From positions 1-38,687 of the forward strand of contig WHTV01000031.1 of NCBI GenBank assembly GCA_009377535.1: a stretch of DNA of 38,687 nt, in the 5' to 3' direction. Position numbers and translations under genes: made by a program. The notes under the pieces were generated by a model. That model searched no databases, had not been told where the DNA came from, and worked only from the letters and a program-made list of their open reading frames with translations. Numbering within the stretch: position 1 is the stretch's first letter; each line of letters begins with the position of its first letter. Positions 7,881 to 16,419 of the stretch are shown piece by piece. The DNA is from Kiloniellaceae bacterium (GTDB taxonomy: Bacteria; Pseudomonadota; Alphaproteobacteria; Kiloniellales; Kiloniellaceae).

Positions 7881-8453
7881 GGGCCGGCCTTGCCGGTAGA
7901 CCGGTGTTGGGCTTCGGCCCCATCTGTGGTAGTCGTGATGGGTGCGCGGCCTCTCGTTGGCGCGGTGGAAATTGGTATGAGAAACAATCCATTATGGGAT
8001 CAATTTCTAACCAATTTCTGTTGTGGTTCCGAAGGGATGTCGTGCAGTATGGAAGCCGTTTCCGTCATGCGGGAACAGAGTGGATGAGAAGCCCCGGGAC
8101 AAGGGGTGGTTGGAACGAAGAAGAAGCAAACGGGGAGGAAGAAAAGTCGGCGCAGCTGGCACGTTGCGGATTGCTGGTGCCGGGAACCTAGGGTCCCGCG
8201 CAAGGCGTCCCCTCATCCAAGTGCGATCTGGCCAGATCCATGGGCGGCCGCAGCCGGACTCTACAATTCCCGCGGCCAGAGCTGGTCAGGTCGAGCGCCC
8301 TACTGCCGAAATCTCCAAAAATCGTGGAATCACACAAGGCGCTCAGGCGTATTGTGTTAGTTTCGTGGCTTGGCAACGCCTGATCTCGATGTCGGCGGCA
8401 AGCCTGAAAAAGGGCCGATCCACAACGGGTCATATTCCCAAGGGAGGAAAGCT
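7881..8453 (+). other. Long non-coding gap before the TRAP operon
   Basis: I see no credible gene in these 573 bp; the short ORFs lack good starts and family features. The gap holds a small hairpin just after the dehydrogenase stop (CCGGC-CTT-GCCGG, 7884-7896), which lacks a T run. It also holds a spaced inverted repeat (7968-8018), an 18-bp imperfect dyad CGGGAACCTAGGGTCCCG (8181-8198, two mismatched positions) and a pair ACACAA/TTGTGT (8332-8337 and 8352-8357). The promoter and regulator sites of the TRAP operon should lie here, but I cannot place the -35/-10 boxes with confidence. Confidence 0.6.
7968..8018. promoter_or_regulatory. Spaced 9-bp inverted repeat GAAATTGGT / ACCAATTTC
   Basis: GAAATTGGT at 7968-7976 is repeated exactly in inverted form at 8010-8018. 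The copies lie 42 bp centre to centre, about four helical turns, in a locally AT-rich stretch of otherwise GC-rich DNA. This could be a pair of half-sites for a repressor or activator of the TRAP operon, about 440 bp upstream of its first gene. It could also be chance. Confidence 0.4.
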
Positions 8454-9593
8454 GTGAAAGACACTACCGAGAACAAGACTCTGTCACGCCGCAAGCTGCT
8501 GAAGGGCGGTGCCATCGCGGCCGGTGCGACCGCCGCGAGCACCCTGGCGGCGCCGGCTGTGGTGGGCCAGAGCCCGACCGTGGTCAAGATGCAGACGTCC
8601 TGGCCGGCATCCGACATCTGGATGGACTTCGCCCGTCAGTACGTCGACCGGGTCGATCAGATGTCCGGCGGCCGCCTCAGGGTCGACCTGCTGCCGGCGG
8701 GCGCCGTGGTCGGCGCCTTCCAGGTGCTCGATGCCGTGAACGACGGCGTGCTCGATGCCGCTCATACCGTGCCGGTCTACTGGTTCGGCAAGCACAAGGC
8801 GGCCTCGCTGTTCGGCACCGGTCCGGTATTCGGCGGCAGCGCGACCACCATGCTGGGCTGGTTCCATCAGGGCGGCGGCGCCGAGCTGTACCGCGAGCTC
8901 ACCCAGGATATCCTGGGGCTGAACGTCTACGGCTTCTATGGCTTCCCGATGCCGGCCCAGCCCCTCGGCTGGTACAAGGAGCCGGTGACCACGGTGGACG
9001 ACGTGCAGGGCTTCAAGTTCCGCAGCGTCGGTCTCGCGGCGGACCTGTTTGCGCGTCTCGGCATGAGCGTGGCTCAGCTGCCGGGCGGCGAAATCGTGCC
9101 GGCCATGGAGCGCGGCGTGATCGACGCCTTCGAGTTCAACAACCCCTCTTCGGACATGCGCTTCGGCGCCCAGGACGTGGCCAAGCACTACATGCTGTCG
9201 TCCTACCACCAGGCCAGCGAGTCGTTCGAGTTCCTCTTCAACAAGGACTTCTTTGACGACCTGCCGGAGGACCTTCAGGCCATCCTGAAGTACGGCGTCG
9301 AGGCGGTCAGCACCTCCAACACGGCGCTGGCTATGGACCACTACTCGGCCGACCTTGAGAAGCTGCAGAGCGAGCACGGGGTGACCGTCCACCGCACTTC
9401 GCAGGAGATCCTCGACGCCCAGCTGAAGGCCTGGGACGCTATTATTCCCGAGCTCGAAGCGGACGAATACATGAAGAAGGTGCTCGACAGCCAGCGGGCC
9501 TGGGTGGACCGCGTGGTGTTCTACGAGCTGATGAACGGTGCCGATCTGGCATTGGCTTACGAGCACTATTTCCCTGGCAAGCTGAAGCTCTAA
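8454..9593 (+). CDS. dctP: TRAP transporter substrate-binding protein, TakP type
   Basis: This 379-residue periplasmic binding protein has an N-terminal Tat-type signal (SRRKLLKGG followed by a hydrophobic stretch and a probable cleavage near APAVVGQ). The block GLAADLFARLGMSVAQLPGG followed by IVPAMERGVIDAFEFNNPSSD is typical of the TakP / mannitol-chloroaromatic branch, whose studied members bind 2-oxo acids or related carboxylates. The GTG start at 8454 is chosen because AGGGAGGAAA lies just upstream and the signal peptide then begins cleanly; a longer ORF from 8370 would bury it. It heads a TRAP operon with dctQ and dctM. A hairpin follows the gene at 9625-9642. Confidence 0.9.
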   Translation: MKDTTENKTLSRRKLLKGGAIAAGATAASTLAAPAVVGQSPTVVKMQTSWPASDIWMDFARQYVDRVDQMSGGRLRVDLLPAGAVVGAFQVLDAVNDGVLDAAHTVPVYWFGKHKAASLFGTGPVFGGSATTMLGWFHQGGGAELYRELTQDILGLNVYGFYGFPMPAQPLGWYKEPVTTVDDVQGFKFRSVGLAADLFARLGMSVAQLPGGEIVPAMERGVIDAFEFNNPSSDMRFGAQDVAKHYMLSSYHQASESFEFLFNKDFFDDLPEDLQAILKYGVEAVSTSNTALAMDHYSADLEKLQSEHGVTVHRTSQEILDAQLKAWDAIIPELEADEYMKKVLDSQRAWVDRVVFYELMNGADLALAYEHYFPGKLKL

Positions 9594-9624
9594 GCTTCGG
9601 CTCCGCAGCATGATCCGCTCCGGC

Positions 9625-9642
9625 GGTCCGCTTCGGCGGACC
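9625..9642 (+). other. Intercistronic hairpin with UUCG loop after dctP
   Basis: The sequence GGTCCGC-TTCG-GCGGACC forms a perfect 7-bp stem closed by C(UUCG)G, one of the most stable RNA tetraloops. No T run follows, so it is unlikely to be a full terminator. It may protect the 3' end of dctP mRNA or lower expression of the permease genes relative to the binding protein. Confidence 0.75.
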
Positions 9643-9687
9643 CCGGGGCGGCTTGTTGATTGCCCCCGGCAAGGCTATGACATCGCG

Positions 9688-10332
9688 ATGATCCGCTTCA
9701 TCAAGTTCGCCGACAGTGTCTCGGCTTGGTTCGGCAAGGCATTCGCCTGGTTGATCTTGATGATGACCTTTGCCATGTCTTATGAGGTCATCGTCCGCTA
9801 CCTGTTCAATGCGCCGACCTCATGGTCGCTCGACGTCGCCTTCATCATGTATGGCGCGCTCTTCATGATGGGCGGCGCCTACACGCTGTCGCGCGGCGGA
9901 CATGTTCGTGGAGACTTCATCTACCGCCTCTGGCAGCCGCGCACCCAGGCCAAGGTGGAACTGGTCCTCTACTTCATCTTCTTCTTTCCGGGCGTGTTCG
10001 CCCTCGTCCTGGCCGGCTGGAAGTACGCCATACGCTCCTGGGGCTACCTGGAGGTGAGCGTGAATAGCCCGGTCGGCGTGCCGGTTTTCCAGCTAAAGGC
10101 GGTCATCGTGGCGGCCGGCATCCTGCTGGTCATCCAGGGCATCGCTCAGGTCCTGCGCTGCGTGGTCTGCATGCGCACGAACGAATGGCTGCGGGCCGCC
10201 GACGACATCGAGGAGACCGAGGTCTTGCTCATGACGCAGGGCACTCACGACATCCTCGCCCACGGGTCCGAAGCCATCGATGTCATCCGGCCGTCGAGCG
10301 GCGACGGCAGCCAAGGTAGCAAGCGCTCATGA
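9688..10332 (+). CDS. dctQ: TRAP transporter small permease subunit
   Basis: This 214-residue protein has four membrane segments and the DctQ-type stretch around RYLFNAPTSWSLDVAFIMYG. It forms the small membrane subunit that pairs with DctM in sodium-driven uptake. ATG 9688 is chosen over the longer ORF start at 9610 because that extension would run through the hairpin at 9625-9642 and is not hydrophobic. The soluble tail (about residues 175-214) is longer than in the smallest DctQ proteins. The stop overlaps the dctM start (ATGA). Confidence 0.88.
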   Translation: MIRFIKFADSVSAWFGKAFAWLILMMTFAMSYEVIVRYLFNAPTSWSLDVAFIMYGALFMMGGAYTLSRGGHVRGDFIYRLWQPRTQAKVELVLYFIFFFPGVFALVLAGWKYAIRSWGYLEVSVNSPVGVPVFQLKAVIVAAGILLVIQGIAQVLRCVVCMRTNEWLRAADDIEETEVLLMTQGTHDILAHGSEAIDVIRPSSGDGSQGSKRS

Positions 10333-11747
10333 GTGATCCCCAAGTTGCCCTCTTTATGCTGGGCGTCTTCATCATTGTCATTTTCCTGGGGTTCCCGATC
10401 GCCTTCACGCTGATGGCCATGGGAATCAGCTTCGGCTACTACGCCTATTACGACAATGCCCGCATGTGGCGCTTGTACAATCGCGCGGTCGAGAACGGCG
10501 CCGACAGCTGGACCCAGTTCGAACTTTGGATCGACGGCCTGTTCAACAACCGAATATTCGATCTCTTCGTCAATCAGACATACTCGGTGATGACCAACGA
10601 GGTGCTCACCGCGGTGCCGCTGTTCCTCTTCATGGGCTACATCGTGGAGCGCGCCAACATCGTCTCGCGGCTGTTCAGCACGCTGAACGTCGCGGCGCGG
10701 CGCGTGCCAGGCTCCATGGCCGTGGCGGCGCTGATCACCTGCACGCTGTTCGCCACGGCCACCGGCATCGTCGGCGCGGTGGTGACACTCATGGGTCTGC
10801 TGGCCTACCCGGCCATGTTGAAGGCGCGCTACAACGTCAGCTTTGCCTCCGGCATCATCTGCGCAGGTGGCTGCCTTGGCATCCTCATCCCGCCGTCGAT
10901 CATGCTGATCGTCTATGCCGCCGCGTCGGGTGTTTCGATTGTGCAGCTCTACGCCGGCGCGCTGCTGCCGGGCCTCCTGCTGTCCGGCCTTTATCTCGTC
11001 TATGTCGTAACCCGCTCGATCCTGCAGCCGTCGGTGGCTCCGAAGCCCACGCTGGAGGAGGTGCCGTCGGTGCCGATGGGCCAGCTGATCCTCATGCTGC
11101 TCACATCGTTCTTCCCGCTGGCCTTCCTCATTCTCGCGGTACTCGGCGCCATCCTCTTCGGCCTAGCGACGCCTACCGAGGCGGCCTCCATCGGCGCCCT
11201 CGGCGGTCTGCTGCTGGCGGTGGCCTACCGGGCGTTGACATGGCAGCGCCTGCGCGAGTCGGTCTACCTGACCGTGCGCACCACGGCGATGGTGTGCTGG
11301 CTGTTCGTCGGCTCCTGGACGTTCTCCTCGGTGTTCTCCTATCTCGGCGGCGAACACGTCATCTACGAGTTCATCACCGGCCTCGACCTGACGCCGCTGC
11401 AGTTTCTGCTGATGGCCCAGCTCATCATCTTTCTGCTGGGCTGGCCGCTGGAATGGTCGGAGATCATCATCATCTTCGTGCCGATCTTCCTGCCGCTGCT
11501 GCCATTCTACGACATTGACCCTCTGTTCTTCGGAATCCTGGTCGCGCTCAACCTGCAGACTTCGTTCCTCACGCCGCCGATGGCGATGGCTGCCTACTAC
11601 CTGAAGGGAATCGCGCCCCCACATGTCCAGCTGGTGGAGATCTTCAAAGGGTGCATGCCCTACCTGACTCTGGTCTTCGTCTCGATGGCGGTGCTCTACA
11701 ACGTGCCGCAGATCGTCTTCTGGCTGCCTCACCTGATCTATCGCTGA
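10329..11747 (+). CDS. dctM: TRAP transporter large permease subunit
   Basis: This 472-residue, very hydrophobic protein of the DctM family carries the substrate and sodium pathway. It is about 40 residues longer than the common DctM. The extra part is an N-proximal polar insert (about residues 35-85, containing NRIFDLFVNQTYSVM), which fits the TakP/mannitol-chloroaromatic branch also suggested by the binding protein. Motifs such as GCLGILIPPSIMLIVYA and FLTPPMAMAAYYLKG are family-typical. The start overlaps the dctQ stop by 4 nt. Confidence 0.92.
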   Translation: MSDPQVALFMLGVFIIVIFLGFPIAFTLMAMGISFGYYAYYDNARMWRLYNRAVENGADSWTQFELWIDGLFNNRIFDLFVNQTYSVMTNEVLTAVPLFLFMGYIVERANIVSRLFSTLNVAARRVPGSMAVAALITCTLFATATGIVGAVVTLMGLLAYPAMLKARYNVSFASGIICAGGCLGILIPPSIMLIVYAAASGVSIVQLYAGALLPGLLLSGLYLVYVVTRSILQPSVAPKPTLEEVPSVPMGQLILMLLTSFFPLAFLILAVLGAILFGLATPTEAASIGALGGLLLAVAYRALTWQRLRESVYLTVRTTAMVCWLFVGSWTFSSVFSYLGGEHVIYEFITGLDLTPLQFLLMAQLIIFLLGWPLEWSEIIIIFVPIFLPLLPFYDIDPLFFGILVALNLQTSFLTPPMAMAAYYLKGIAPPHVQLVEIFKGCMPYLTLVFVSMAVLYNVPQIVFWLPHLIYR

Positions 11748-11748
11748 G

Positions 11749-13092
11749 GTGCTGCCCGTGAATGCCATCCTGCAATTGGATGCCGTGGAGCAGCGCAACC
11801 GCCTCGCCAGCGGCGCTCTGCGGGCGGTCGAGGTCGCCGAGGCCTACCTCGCCGAGATCGAGCGGCGCGAGCCGGAGGTGGGCGCCTGGGCATGGCTCGA
11901 CGGCGATTACGTGATGGCGCAGGCCAAGGCCCTCGACGACTACCGCTCCCGCGGCCGTGCGATCGGCGCCTTGCATGGTTTGCCGGTGGGGCTCAAGGAC
12001 ATCATCGACACAGCGGGGGTGCCGACCGAAAACGGCACCGTCCTCGATGCCGGCCGCAAGCCGACCGCGGACGCCTTCGTGGTGAAGCGCCTGCGCCAGG
12101 CCGGCGCCGTCATCATGGGCAAGACGGTGACCGCCGAGTTGGCCCTGCGCCGCCCCGGCAAGACCCGCAATCCGCACAACCCGGCCCATACGCCGGGCGG
12201 GTCGTCGTCCGGCTCGGCGGCGGCGGTGGCAGCGGGAATGGTGCCTCTGGCGCTCGGCACCCAGACCATGGGGTCGGTGATCCGGCCGGCATCGTACTGC
12301 GGCGTGGTCGGCTACAAACCGACCTTTGGAGCCATTCCGCGCAGCGGCGTGCTGGCGCAGTCGGCCACGCTGGACACGCTCGGAGTGTTCGCCGGCAGCG
12401 TAGGCGCCGCCGCGCTGCTGGCAGACTCCCTCTTCGGCCACGACTCAGCCGATCCAGCGACCGCCCTGATGCCGGCGCCGCGCCTCGCGGAGATCGCCGG
12501 CGCTGCGCCGCCGGTGGCGCCGCACTTCGCCTTCGTGGCTTCGCCGGCCTGGGCGGTTGCCGAGCCGGCAATGCGCGAAGGCTTCGCGGAGCTGCACGAG
12601 GCGCTTGGCGGGCACTGCGACGAGGTGGAGCTTCCCGGAGCCTTCACCGAGGCGGCAAAACTCTGCGAAATCGTCCAGCTTGCGGAATTGGCCAAGTCGT
12701 ATCACCACTACGAGAAGCGCGGCCGCGACGCGCTGAGCCCGGAGATGCAGGCTGCGATCGACGACGGCAGCCGCATTCTGGCACGCGACTACCTTGCCGC
12801 GCGCGACTGGCAAGCCCTGCTGAACGATGGCCTCGAGGCGATCTTCAGCCGCTTCGACGCGATCATCACCCCGGCGGCGCCAGGACCGGCGCCGGAAGGC
12901 CTGGGATCGACCGGTAGCCCGGCCTTCAACGGCCTCTGGACGTTCTGCGGCACACCGGCGATTACCCTGCCTCTGCTGCAGGCGGACAGCGGCCTGCCTA
13001 TGGGTGTACAGTTGGTCGGCCGCCGCGGCGACGACGGACGCCTGCTGCGCTCGGCGCGCTGGCTGGTCCAATTCCTATCGCAAACCGACTGA
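11749..13092 (+). CDS. Amidase signature family hydrolase
   Basis: This protein of about 447 residues has the amidase-signature catalytic set: lysine in GLKDIID (K83 from the first GTG), the serine run GGSSSGS (S152-154) and the nucleophile serine in MGSVIRPAS (S176). These enzymes hydrolyse C-N bonds of amides such as arylamides, carbamoyl or allophanate-like compounds. There are two possible starts, GTG 11749 and GTG 11758. The second has GAGGT at a good distance and is as likely. The gene directly follows dctM, so it probably acts on the imported compound or a derivative of it. It is not clearly GatA: the C-terminal part is shorter and no gatC/gatB is present. Confidence 0.88.
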   Translation: MLPVNAILQLDAVEQRNRLASGALRAVEVAEAYLAEIERREPEVGAWAWLDGDYVMAQAKALDDYRSRGRAIGALHGLPVGLKDIIDTAGVPTENGTVLDAGRKPTADAFVVKRLRQAGAVIMGKTVTAELALRRPGKTRNPHNPAHTPGGSSSGSAAAVAAGMVPLALGTQTMGSVIRPASYCGVVGYKPTFGAIPRSGVLAQSATLDTLGVFAGSVGAAALLADSLFGHDSADPATALMPAPRLAEIAGAAPPVAPHFAFVASPAWAVAEPAMREGFAELHEALGGHCDEVELPGAFTEAAKLCEIVQLAELAKSYHHYEKRGRDALSPEMQAAIDDGSRILARDYLAARDWQALLNDGLEAIFSRFDAIITPAAPGPAPEGLGSTGSPAFNGLWTFCGTPAITLPLLQADSGLPMGVQLVGRRGDDGRLLRSARWLVQFLSQTD

Positions 13093-13123
13093 TGTTGCCT
13101 GGCTGAGAGAGATTGGAGGACAG

Positions 13124-13294
13124 ATGATCGACAAGATCACCGGACTATTCGCCTTCGCCGTGCTGCTCGGCTTCCTGGGAATCCTCGTGGGATTCGTCCC
13201 CTCTCTGGACCTTATGATCGTCATTGCCGTCGTCGTTCTCATGGCTGGCTACGAGTTCTATCAGGCGCTGTTCAAGAGCCGCAACGGCGGCTGA
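13124..13294 (+). CDS. 56-residue two-TM membrane protein
   Basis: A small ORF lies between the amidase and dehydrogenase genes with a strong ribosome site (GGAGGA, 4 nt before the ATG). It encodes two hydrophobic segments (about residues 6-26 and 28-48) with a short polar tail. I recognise no family. Tight spacing on both sides (31 and 22 bp) and a good start support a real gene of the TRAP operon. It could be an accessory membrane subunit of the transporter, but nothing in the sequence proves that. Confidence 0.7.
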   Translation: MIDKITGLFAFAVLLGFLGILVGFVPSLDLMIVIAVVVLMAGYEFYQALFKSRNGG

Positions 13295-13316
13295 CCGCCG
13301 AGCCGGGGAGTTGGGA

Positions 13317-14267
13317 ATGAAGATAGCGCTCTTGGATGACTATCAGGGAGTCGCTCTGGCCTGCGCCGACTGGTCCGGCCTGCTGCCGGCCGCCGAGATC
13401 ACCGTCTTTCGCGACACCCTCACGGATCCCGACGCGCTCGTGGCGCGACTGAAGGACTTCGAGATTCTCGGCATCATGCGCGAGCGCACGCCCTTTCCCC
13501 GGTCGCTGCTCGAGCGCCTGCCGAATCTCAAGCTTCTGGTCACCACCGGTCACCGCAACGATTCGGTCGACGTGGCGGCTGCCAGGGCGCTGGGCATCAC
13601 GGTCTGCGGCACGCCGTCCTCGGCCCATGCAGCGGCGGAGCTCACCTGGGCGCTGATCATGGCGGCGGCGCGGCGCGTCGATCTGGAAACCGGCTCGTTC
13701 CGCAACGGCGGCTGGCAGGTCGGCCTCGGCCGTGACCTCAAGGGCGCGACCCTCGGTGTCGTCGGCCTCGGCCGCCTCGGCAGCCTGGTCGCCGGCTACG
13801 GGCGCGCCTTCGGCATGAAGGTGATCGCCTGGAGCCAGAACCTCACGGCCGAGCGCGCGGCCGAACAGGGCGCCGAGGCCGTCGACAAGGAACGGCTGTT
13901 CCGCGAAGCCGACTTCATCACCCTGCACCTGCGCCTGAGCGACCGCTCACGCGGCCTGGTGAATGCGGAAATACTCTCCCTCATGAAGCCGGACGCCTGG
14001 GTGGTCAACACCTCGCGCGGACCGATCATCGAGCGCACGGCCCTGGTCGCGGCCCTGAAGGAGAACCGCATCGGCGGCGCCGCGCTCGACGTCTTCGACG
14101 TGGAACCGCTGCCGGCCGACGACGAACTCCGGCGCCTCGACAACGTGGTGGCGACGCCGCACGTCGGCTACGTCTCGCGCGAGAACTACGCCACCTTCTA
14201 CCGCGAGACGGCGGAGGACATCGCCGCCTTCCTGGCCGGCAAGCCGCGCAACGTCATCGAGGGCTGA
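13317..14267 (+). CDS. D-2-hydroxyacid dehydrogenase family protein
   Basis: This 316-residue NAD(P)-dependent oxidoreductase has the Rossmann motif VVGLGRLGS (about residues 145-153), the catalytic arginine region VVNTSRGPII, the conserved acid in DVFDVEPL and the histidine in ATPHVGYVS. The family interconverts D-2-hydroxy acids and 2-oxo acids, and 3-phosphoglycerate dehydrogenase is a relative. It is the last gene of the TRAP operon, which fits a TakP-type binding protein for 2-oxo or hydroxy acids. Its substrate is not known. It converges with the next gene, with 9 bp between stops. A long-looped inverted repeat (GCCGGCCT at 14268-14275, AGGCCGGC at 14299-14306) spans the junction. Confidence 0.9.
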   Translation: MKIALLDDYQGVALACADWSGLLPAAEITVFRDTLTDPDALVARLKDFEILGIMRERTPFPRSLLERLPNLKLLVTTGHRNDSVDVAAARALGITVCGTPSSAHAAAELTWALIMAAARRVDLETGSFRNGGWQVGLGRDLKGATLGVVGLGRLGSLVAGYGRAFGMKVIAWSQNLTAERAAEQGAEAVDKERLFREADFITLHLRLSDRSRGLVNAEILSLMKPDAWVVNTSRGPIIERTALVAALKENRIGGAALDVFDVEPLPADDELRRLDNVVATPHVGYVSRENYATFYRETAEDIAAFLAGKPRNVIEG

Positions 14268-14276
14268 GCCGGCCTG

Positions 14277-15380
14277 CTATTCCGCCGCCTGCGGCCAGAG
14301 GCCGGCCGGTACGTAGACCTCGCCGCGCATCAGCTTGCGGGCGGTCCGCAGGGTCCCGGCGGAGCGGAGGGTGATGCCGCCACGGCCCGCATCGGCATCC
14401 AGCAGCAGCTCCAACTCCCCGGCGGGATGCTCGATGCGGATGGGGTAGGGCGGTCCTGCCGGCAGATCAACGAAGGGTGCGGCCACGCCGTCTTCCAGGA
14501 CGCAGCAGCAGGCCAGGCAGATGGCCCCCGTCACCGCATGGGCCGCATGAGTCTTGTGCGGCACCAGGTAGCGCGAGGTGACGGTGCCGCCGAAACGCGG
14601 CCTGGCCAGCAGGATGACCTTCGGCACGACCTTTTCGGAAACGTCGCCGAGGCCCATCTTTGCGCCGGCGACGCGGCGGATCTTCTCGATGCGCTCGAAA
14701 AGTTCCTTGTCGGCGTCCAGCTCCGCGGCGCTCTCATAACCGGTCTTGCCGAGCGACTCCGCCGCCAGGATCATCACCGGCATGGCGGCGTCCATGCAGG
14801 TGACCGGCACGCCCTCGATCATGTCGATGGCCTTGCCGGTGGGCAACAGACTGCCGCAGGTCGAGCCGGCCACGTCCATGAAGTTCAGATAGACCGGCGC
14901 CGAGGTGCCCGGCACGCCGTCGATGGCCGTGTCGCCCTCGTAGCTGACGACGCCGCCGGGAGTCTGCACCACCGCCTCGATCTTGGCATCGATGTTCACG
15001 TGATAGATCCGCACCCGACTGACGTCGCCCTGTGGCTTCACCATGCCGGTCTCCAGCGCGAAGGGCCCGACCCCGGCCATGATGTTGCCGCAGGGCGGGT
15101 TGGTGTCGACCCGCGCCGCCTCGACCTCTACTTGGGCGAAGAGGTAGTCGACGTCGATGCCCGGCCGCGCCGAGGGGCTGACGATGGCCACCTTGCTGGT
15201 CAGCGTGGTGGCGCCGCCGAGGCCGTCGATCTGGCGCGCGTCGGGCGAGCCCATGGCCGCCAGCAGCACCTGGTCGCGCAGGGCGGGGTCGGCGGGCAGG
15301 TCGCTGGCCATGAAATAGGGGCCCTTGGAGGTGCCCCCGCGCATGACGATACAGGGGATGGCGACTTGCGATGGGTTCAT
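14277..15380 (-). CDS. galD: 4-oxalomesaconate tautomerase-like PrpF-family protein
   Basis: This 367-residue protein of the PrpF / diaminopimelate-epimerase fold has the family start IPCIVMRGGTSKG, the block ARQIDGLGGATTLTSKVAIV and the cysteine segment NPPCGNIMAGVG, which I associate with GalD. GalD moves the double bond of 4-oxalomesaconate in the gallate/protocatechuate 4,5-cleavage route. Relatives act on 2-methylaconitate (PrpF), so the substrate is not certain, and the hydratase and aldolase of the gallate route are not in the window. ATG 15380 is chosen because it places the family motif 8 residues from the start; the ORF upstream of it (to 15536) is low-complexity. Confidence 0.82.
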   Translation of the reverse strand: MNPSQVAIPCIVMRGGTSKGPYFMASDLPADPALRDQVLLAAMGSPDARQIDGLGGATTLTSKVAIVSPSARPGIDVDYLFAQVEVEAARVDTNPPCGNIMAGVGPFALETGMVKPQGDVSRVRIYHVNIDAKIEAVVQTPGGVVSYEGDTAIDGVPGTSAPVYLNFMDVAGSTCGSLLPTGKAIDMIEGVPVTCMDAAMPVMILAAESLGKTGYESAAELDADKELFERIEKIRRVAGAKMGLGDVSEKVVPKVILLARPRFGGTVTSRYLVPHKTHAAHAVTGAICLACCCVLEDGVAAPFVDLPAGPPYPIRIEHPAGELELLLDADAGRGGITLRSAGTLRTARKLMRGEVYVPAGLWPQAAE

Positions 15381-15550
15381 GGCAGTGTTCCGGAGAAGCA
15401 GGGTTTTGAGGATGCTGATACTATAGTCGTCGGCCGCGGCCACAGCCAGTCTCCGCCGCGGCTCCGGTGCCCTCGCGGCGGTGTGATTTGGCGCCGCTTT
15501 GCCGGCGCGCCAGATTGACTCCAGGTCATCGTCCACTGCCTGGAGCGCTC

Positions 15551-16384
15551 ATGCGCCGTCTGCTGCCTTGCCTCCTTCTGGTCCTGTCGCTTGCCGCCTT
15601 CACCTCGGCCGAGCGCCTGTTCGCGCCCTTGGCCGAGCTCTGGCCGCGCTGGCAGCAGCATGATCCCGCCAACGGCACCGTTCTCGATTTCGATCTCTGG
15701 GACGCGCTGCTCGGCCGTGTCGTGGTGGCCGGGGCCGACGGCATCAACCGCGTCGACTACCGCGCTCTCGCCGGTGCGGAGGCGGCGACGCTCGATCGGG
15801 CGGTGGCGGAGATGGCAGCGGTGCCGATCGGCCGCTACAGCCGCGACGAGCAGCTTGCCTACTGGATCAATCTCTATAACGCGGTGACGCTGCAGGTGGT
15901 GGCCGGGCACTATCCCGTCGCCTCGATCCGGGATATCGACATCTCGCCGGGCTGGTTCTCGGACGGCCCCTGGGACGCGGCCCTGGTGATGGTGGAAGGC
16001 GAGGCGCTCACCCTCAACGACATCGAGCACCGGATTCTCCGGCCGATCTGGCAGGACCCTCGTATTCACTACGCGGTCAACTGCGCCTCCCTCGGCTGCC
16101 CCGACCTGGCCGCGGACGCCTACCGCGGCGGCGACATCGCAGGCCGGCTGGATGCGGCGGCGCGCCGCTACATCAACCACCCGCGCGGCGTGACCCTGCG
16201 CGATGGGCGGGTCACGGTCTCGAAGATCTACGACTGGTTCCTCGAAGACTTCGGCGGTTCTGTGTCGGGGCTGATGGCGCACCTCGGCCGCTATGCCGAA
16301 CCCGAGCTGGCGGCAGGTCTGGCGGCACGCGGCGACGTCGACGGCACCACCTATGACTGGGCGTTGAACGATGCAACCAGGTGA
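15551..16384 (+). CDS. Secreted DUF547 protein
   Basis: This 277-residue protein has a signal peptide (about residues 1-20). The mature part contains the DUF547 pattern: LAYWINLYNAVTL, followed by the ALTLNDIEH stretch and YAVNCASLGCPDL, and near the end KIYDWFLEDFGG. The conserved Asn, Cys and His residues suggest a papain-like catalytic centre, as proposed for DUF547, but no reaction is established. It stands alone between divergent galD and a convergent DUF1194 gene. Confidence 0.85.
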   Translation: MRRLLPCLLLVLSLAAFTSAERLFAPLAELWPRWQQHDPANGTVLDFDLWDALLGRVVVAGADGINRVDYRALAGAEAATLDRAVAEMAAVPIGRYSRDEQLAYWINLYNAVTLQVVAGHYPVASIRDIDISPGWFSDGPWDAALVMVEGEALTLNDIEHRILRPIWQDPRIHYAVNCASLGCPDLAADAYRGGDIAGRLDAAARRYINHPRGVTLRDGRVTVSKIYDWFLEDFGGSVSGLMAHLGRYAEPELAAGLAARGDVDGTTYDWALNDATR

Positions 16385-16389
16385 GGTGA

Positions 16390-16406
16390 CCGCGGCACCG
16401 CCGCGG
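16390..16406. terminator. Short hairpin between convergent genes
   Basis: CCGCGGC-ACC-GCCGCGG is a perfect 7-bp stem with a 3-nt loop, placed 6 nt after one stop and 14 nt before the other. It has no T run. It may act as a bidirectional 3'-end structure or weak terminator. Confidence 0.5.
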
Positions 16407-16419
16407 GGGAGAGGCGCTG

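Noticed and set aside
7904..8457. Short ORFs in the gap before the TRAP operon
   Set aside because: Several overlapping frames of 65-144 codons exist on both strands, but none has a good start site or protein features.
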